64,000 nucleotides of DNA from DATIUV01 sp049322755 (GTDB taxonomy: Bacteria; Pseudomonadota; Gammaproteobacteria; Burkholderiales; UBA6910), in contig JBMOQX010000033.1 in the NCBI GenBank assembly GCA_049322755.1, forward strand, positions 1-64,000, in the 5' to 3' direction. Position numbers and translations under genes: made by a program. Below are positions 62,169-64,000 of the stretch, piece after piece; positions within the stretch are counted from its first letter, which is position 1; each line of letters starts with the position of its first letter. The notes beneath the pieces were generated by a model. That model had not been told where the DNA came from and did no database searches. It worked only from the letters and a program-made list of their open reading frames with translations.

Positions 62169-64000
62169 ATGACCGTTCCGCGGCCGCTGCCGCCGGAGCG
62201 GCTCTACCGGCGCACCGATCCGGCGCTGCTGCCGTTCGAGACCACCGGCGAGCTGGAGCCCGAGCCCCCCGGCCTCGGGCAGGAGCGGGCCGCGGAGGCG
62301 CTGGCGCTGGGCGTGACGATGGCCCACGACGGCTTCAACGTGTTTGCGCTCGGCCCCGAAGGGCTGGGCAAGCACACGCTGGTGCTCGCCGCGCTTGCGC
62401 GCGTGGCCGCCGGTGCGCCGCCGCCCGACGACTGGGTCTGCGTCCATAATTTCGAGCAGGGCCATCGGCCCCGCGTGATGCGCCTGCCGGCCGGCCGCGG
62501 CACGGCGCTCAAGCACGACATGGCGCAGCTGGTGGAGGAGCTGAAGAGCGCGATTCCCGCCATCTTCGATAGCGACGAGTACCGCGCCCGCGTCGAGCAG
62601 ATCGACGCCGAGTTCAGCGAGCGCCACGAGCGCGCCATCGGCGAACTCGGGGAGAGCGCCTCGGCCGAAGGCATTGCGCTGGTGCGCACGCCGGCCGGGT
62701 TCTCGTTCGCACCCACCAGGGATGGCGAGGTGCTGGGCAGCGACGAGTTCAGCAAGCTGCCCGAGGAGGAGCAGCAGCGGATGGTGGCGAAGGTGCGGGA
62801 CCTGGAGAGCCGGCTGGAGAAGGTGGTACGCCAGTTTCCGCGCTGGCGGCGCGAGCGGCGGGACCGCGTCAAGGCCCTCAACGAGGAGTTCATACAGACC
62901 GTTGTCGGCCACCCCATCGACGAGCTCAAGGAGCGCCACGCCGACTTCCCCGGCGTGCTGGGCTATCTCGACGCGGTCCGGCGCCACGTCACGGAGAACG
63001 CGCAGGCCTTCAGCGGCGCGCCGGAGCGCCCGGCCGGCGCCCTGGTGATCGGCGCGCCCGACAGCGACGCGGTGGTGCGCTTCTACCAGATCAACGTGCT
63101 GGTGGACGCCCGGGACGCCGCGGGTGCGCCGGTGGTGATGGAGGACCATCCCACGTTCCCCAATCTGCTGGGGCGCATCGAGTACACCGCCCAGTTCGGC
63201 GCGCTGGTCACCGACTACACGCTGATCCGCGCGGGCGCCGTGCAGCGCGCCAACGGCGGTTACCTGCTGCTGGACGCGTGGAAGCTGCTGACCCAGCCCT
63301 ATGCCTGGGAGGGCCTCAAGCGCGCGCTGAAGTCGCGCGAAGGCCGCATCGAATCGCTCGGGCAGGCGCTGGGGCTGATCAGCACGGTCTCGCTGGAGCC
63401 GGAGCCGATTCCCCTGAATCTGAAGGTGGTGCTGTTCGGCGCGCGCCGCCTTTACTACCTGCTGCACTTCTACGATCCCGAGTTCCGGGAGCTGTTCAAG
63501 GTGGCGGCGGATTTCGAGGACGACATCCGGCGCGACGGCCACGAACTGGGCTTCGCCCGGATGCTGGCCGGCCTGGCCCGCGAGCACGGCACACGGCCGC
63601 TGGCGCGGGACGGCGTCGCGCGGGTCATGGAACACGCGGCGCGGCTCGCGGGAGACGCCGAGCGGCTGTCCACCCACATGCAGAGCCTGGCCGACCTGGT
63701 GCGCGAGGCGGACCACCAGGCCGTCGCGCGCCAGGCTGGCGTCATCGGCGCGCGGGACGTGGAGGCCGCCGCGACGGGCCGGCTGCGGCGCGCAGATCGC
63801 GCGTACCGCCGATTCCAGGATGCGGTCGAGGAGGGCACGCTGCTGGTTTCCACGGACGGCGAGGCGGCGGGCCAGGTGAACGGCCTGTCGGTTTTCGAGC
63901 TGGGCGGATTCGCGTTTGGCCTGCCGACGCGCATCACGGCGACGACGCGCTTCGGCGACGAGGGGGTCATCGACATCCAGCGCGAGGCCGAGCTGGGCGG
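62169..64000 (+). CDS. Lon-like AAA protease (AAA_32/YcbZ type), N-terminal part
   Basis: Runs off the right edge; 610 residues are visible. GQERAAEAL is the Lon-like start, then GPEGLGKHT (62-70), a P-loop with Gly-Lys-His-Thr. A helical coiled-coil insert (about 115-240; EQIDAEFSERHERAIGELGES) follows, and then the second AAA half with VVMEDHPTFPNLLGRIEY, ANGGYLLLDAW and KVVLFGARRLYYLL. At the very end VNGLSVFELGGFAFG starts the Lon protease domain. The catalytic Ser-Lys region is outside. Start ATG 62169 after a weak SD. The 79-bp gap before it holds no real gene. Confidence 0.9.
   Translation, partial: MTVPRPLPPERLYRRTDPALLPFETTGELEPEPPGLGQERAAEALALGVTMAHDGFNVFALGPEGLGKHTLVLAALARVAAGAPPPDDWVCVHNFEQGHRPRVMRLPAGRGTALKHDMAQLVEELKSAIPAIFDSDEYRARVEQIDAEFSERHERAIGELGESASAEGIALVRTPAGFSFAPTRDGEVLGSDEFSKLPEEEQQRMVAKVRDLESRLEKVVRQFPRWRRERRDRVKALNEEFIQTVVGHPIDELKERHADFPGVLGYLDAVRRHVTENAQAFSGAPERPAGALVIGAPDSDAVVRFYQINVLVDARDAAGAPVVMEDHPTFPNLLGRIEYTAQFGALVTDYTLIRAGAVQRANGGYLLLDAWKLLTQPYAWEGLKRALKSREGRIESLGQALGLISTVSLEPEPIPLNLKVVLFGARRLYYLLHFYDPEFRELFKVAADFEDDIRRDGHELGFARMLAGLAREHGTRPLARDGVARVMEHAARLAGDAERLSTHMQSLADLVREADHQAVARQAGVIGARDVEAAATGRLRRADRAYRRFQDAVEEGTLLVSTDGEAAGQVNGLSVFELGGFAFGLPTRITATTRFGDEGVIDIQREAELG

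Noticed and set aside
62098..62172. 24-codon ORF starting at ATG 62098 and overlapping the protease start as ATGA
   Set aside because: No SD at proper distance, no recognisable features, and too short to separate from chance in this GC-rich gap.

Overview
The window is about 67% GC and densely coded, with short gaps, many ATGA/GTGA stop-start overlaps and no rRNA, tRNA, CRISPR array, insertion sequence or prophage that I can see. Gene content and order suggest a proteobacterium, most likely a betaproteobacterium of the Rhodocyclales/Nitrosomonadales type. The main pointers are glnE divergent from yhdP followed by a Nit amidase, tldD and a DAHP synthase; rnf genes followed by nth and a DUF1841 gene; bpt-aat; and a full cbb3 oxidase locus with OmpW. 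The taxonomic call is inference. Fnr-type boxes, cbb3 oxidase, Rnf, monoheme cytochromes and a complex I-like membrane complex point to a microaerobic or facultatively anaerobic respiratory lifestyle.

Layout: 1-11.5 kb is housekeeping: the tail of an unknown gene with a terminator, glnE (-), then yhdP, a small secreted protein, a Nit amidase, tldD, a type I-beta DAHP synthase and a cyclic-nucleotide-binding protein (+). From 11.5 to 19.2 kb, a Crp-type regulator (-) faces a transport/catabolic cluster (+): a 71-residue protein, an SLC13-type transporter, a DUF3604/PHP-like putative hydrolase and a porin with two lesions. A signal-less solute-binding-like protein and a PduO-type cobalamin adenosyltransferase (-) follow.

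From 20.0 to 27.2 kb is a six-gene operon (-) hyfB-C-E-F-G-I. It resembles the membrane and core subunits of group 4 hydrogenases and complex I, but the large subunit lacks all recognisable NiFe cysteine ligands. It is best read as an energy-converting hydrogenase-related (Ehr-type) ion-pumping complex. A ribbon-helix-helix protein is divergent from it. Next come a TauE/SafE permease with a small membrane partner, a SulP anion transporter and two monoheme cytochromes c.

From 31.9 to 38.7 kb lie DUF1841, nth, an unknown 138-residue protein and rnfE-G-D-C-B-A (-), with a long inverted repeat between rnfA and rnfB. pyrD follows. From 39.9 to 46.3 kb is a tightly overlapping operon (-): thermostable hemolysin-family protein, adenylate-forming enzyme, heme-oxygenase-like di-iron protein, SDR, LTA synthase-type sulfatase and PAP2 phosphatase. 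It looks like an undescribed acyl-derived metabolite or lipid pathway. An OmpR-type regulator/kinase pair sits immediately upstream, with an 11-bp-phased direct repeat between.

From 48.4 to 52.6 kb are bpt, aat, a Tat-exported Rieske protein, and pncB/pncA of NAD salvage. From 52.7 kb on are ompW with a perfect Fnr box, and the cbb3 oxidase locus ccoI-S-N-O-Q-P-G-fixH with a near-perfect Fnr box before ccoN. A small membrane protein and the N-terminal part of a Lon-like AAA protease run off the right edge.
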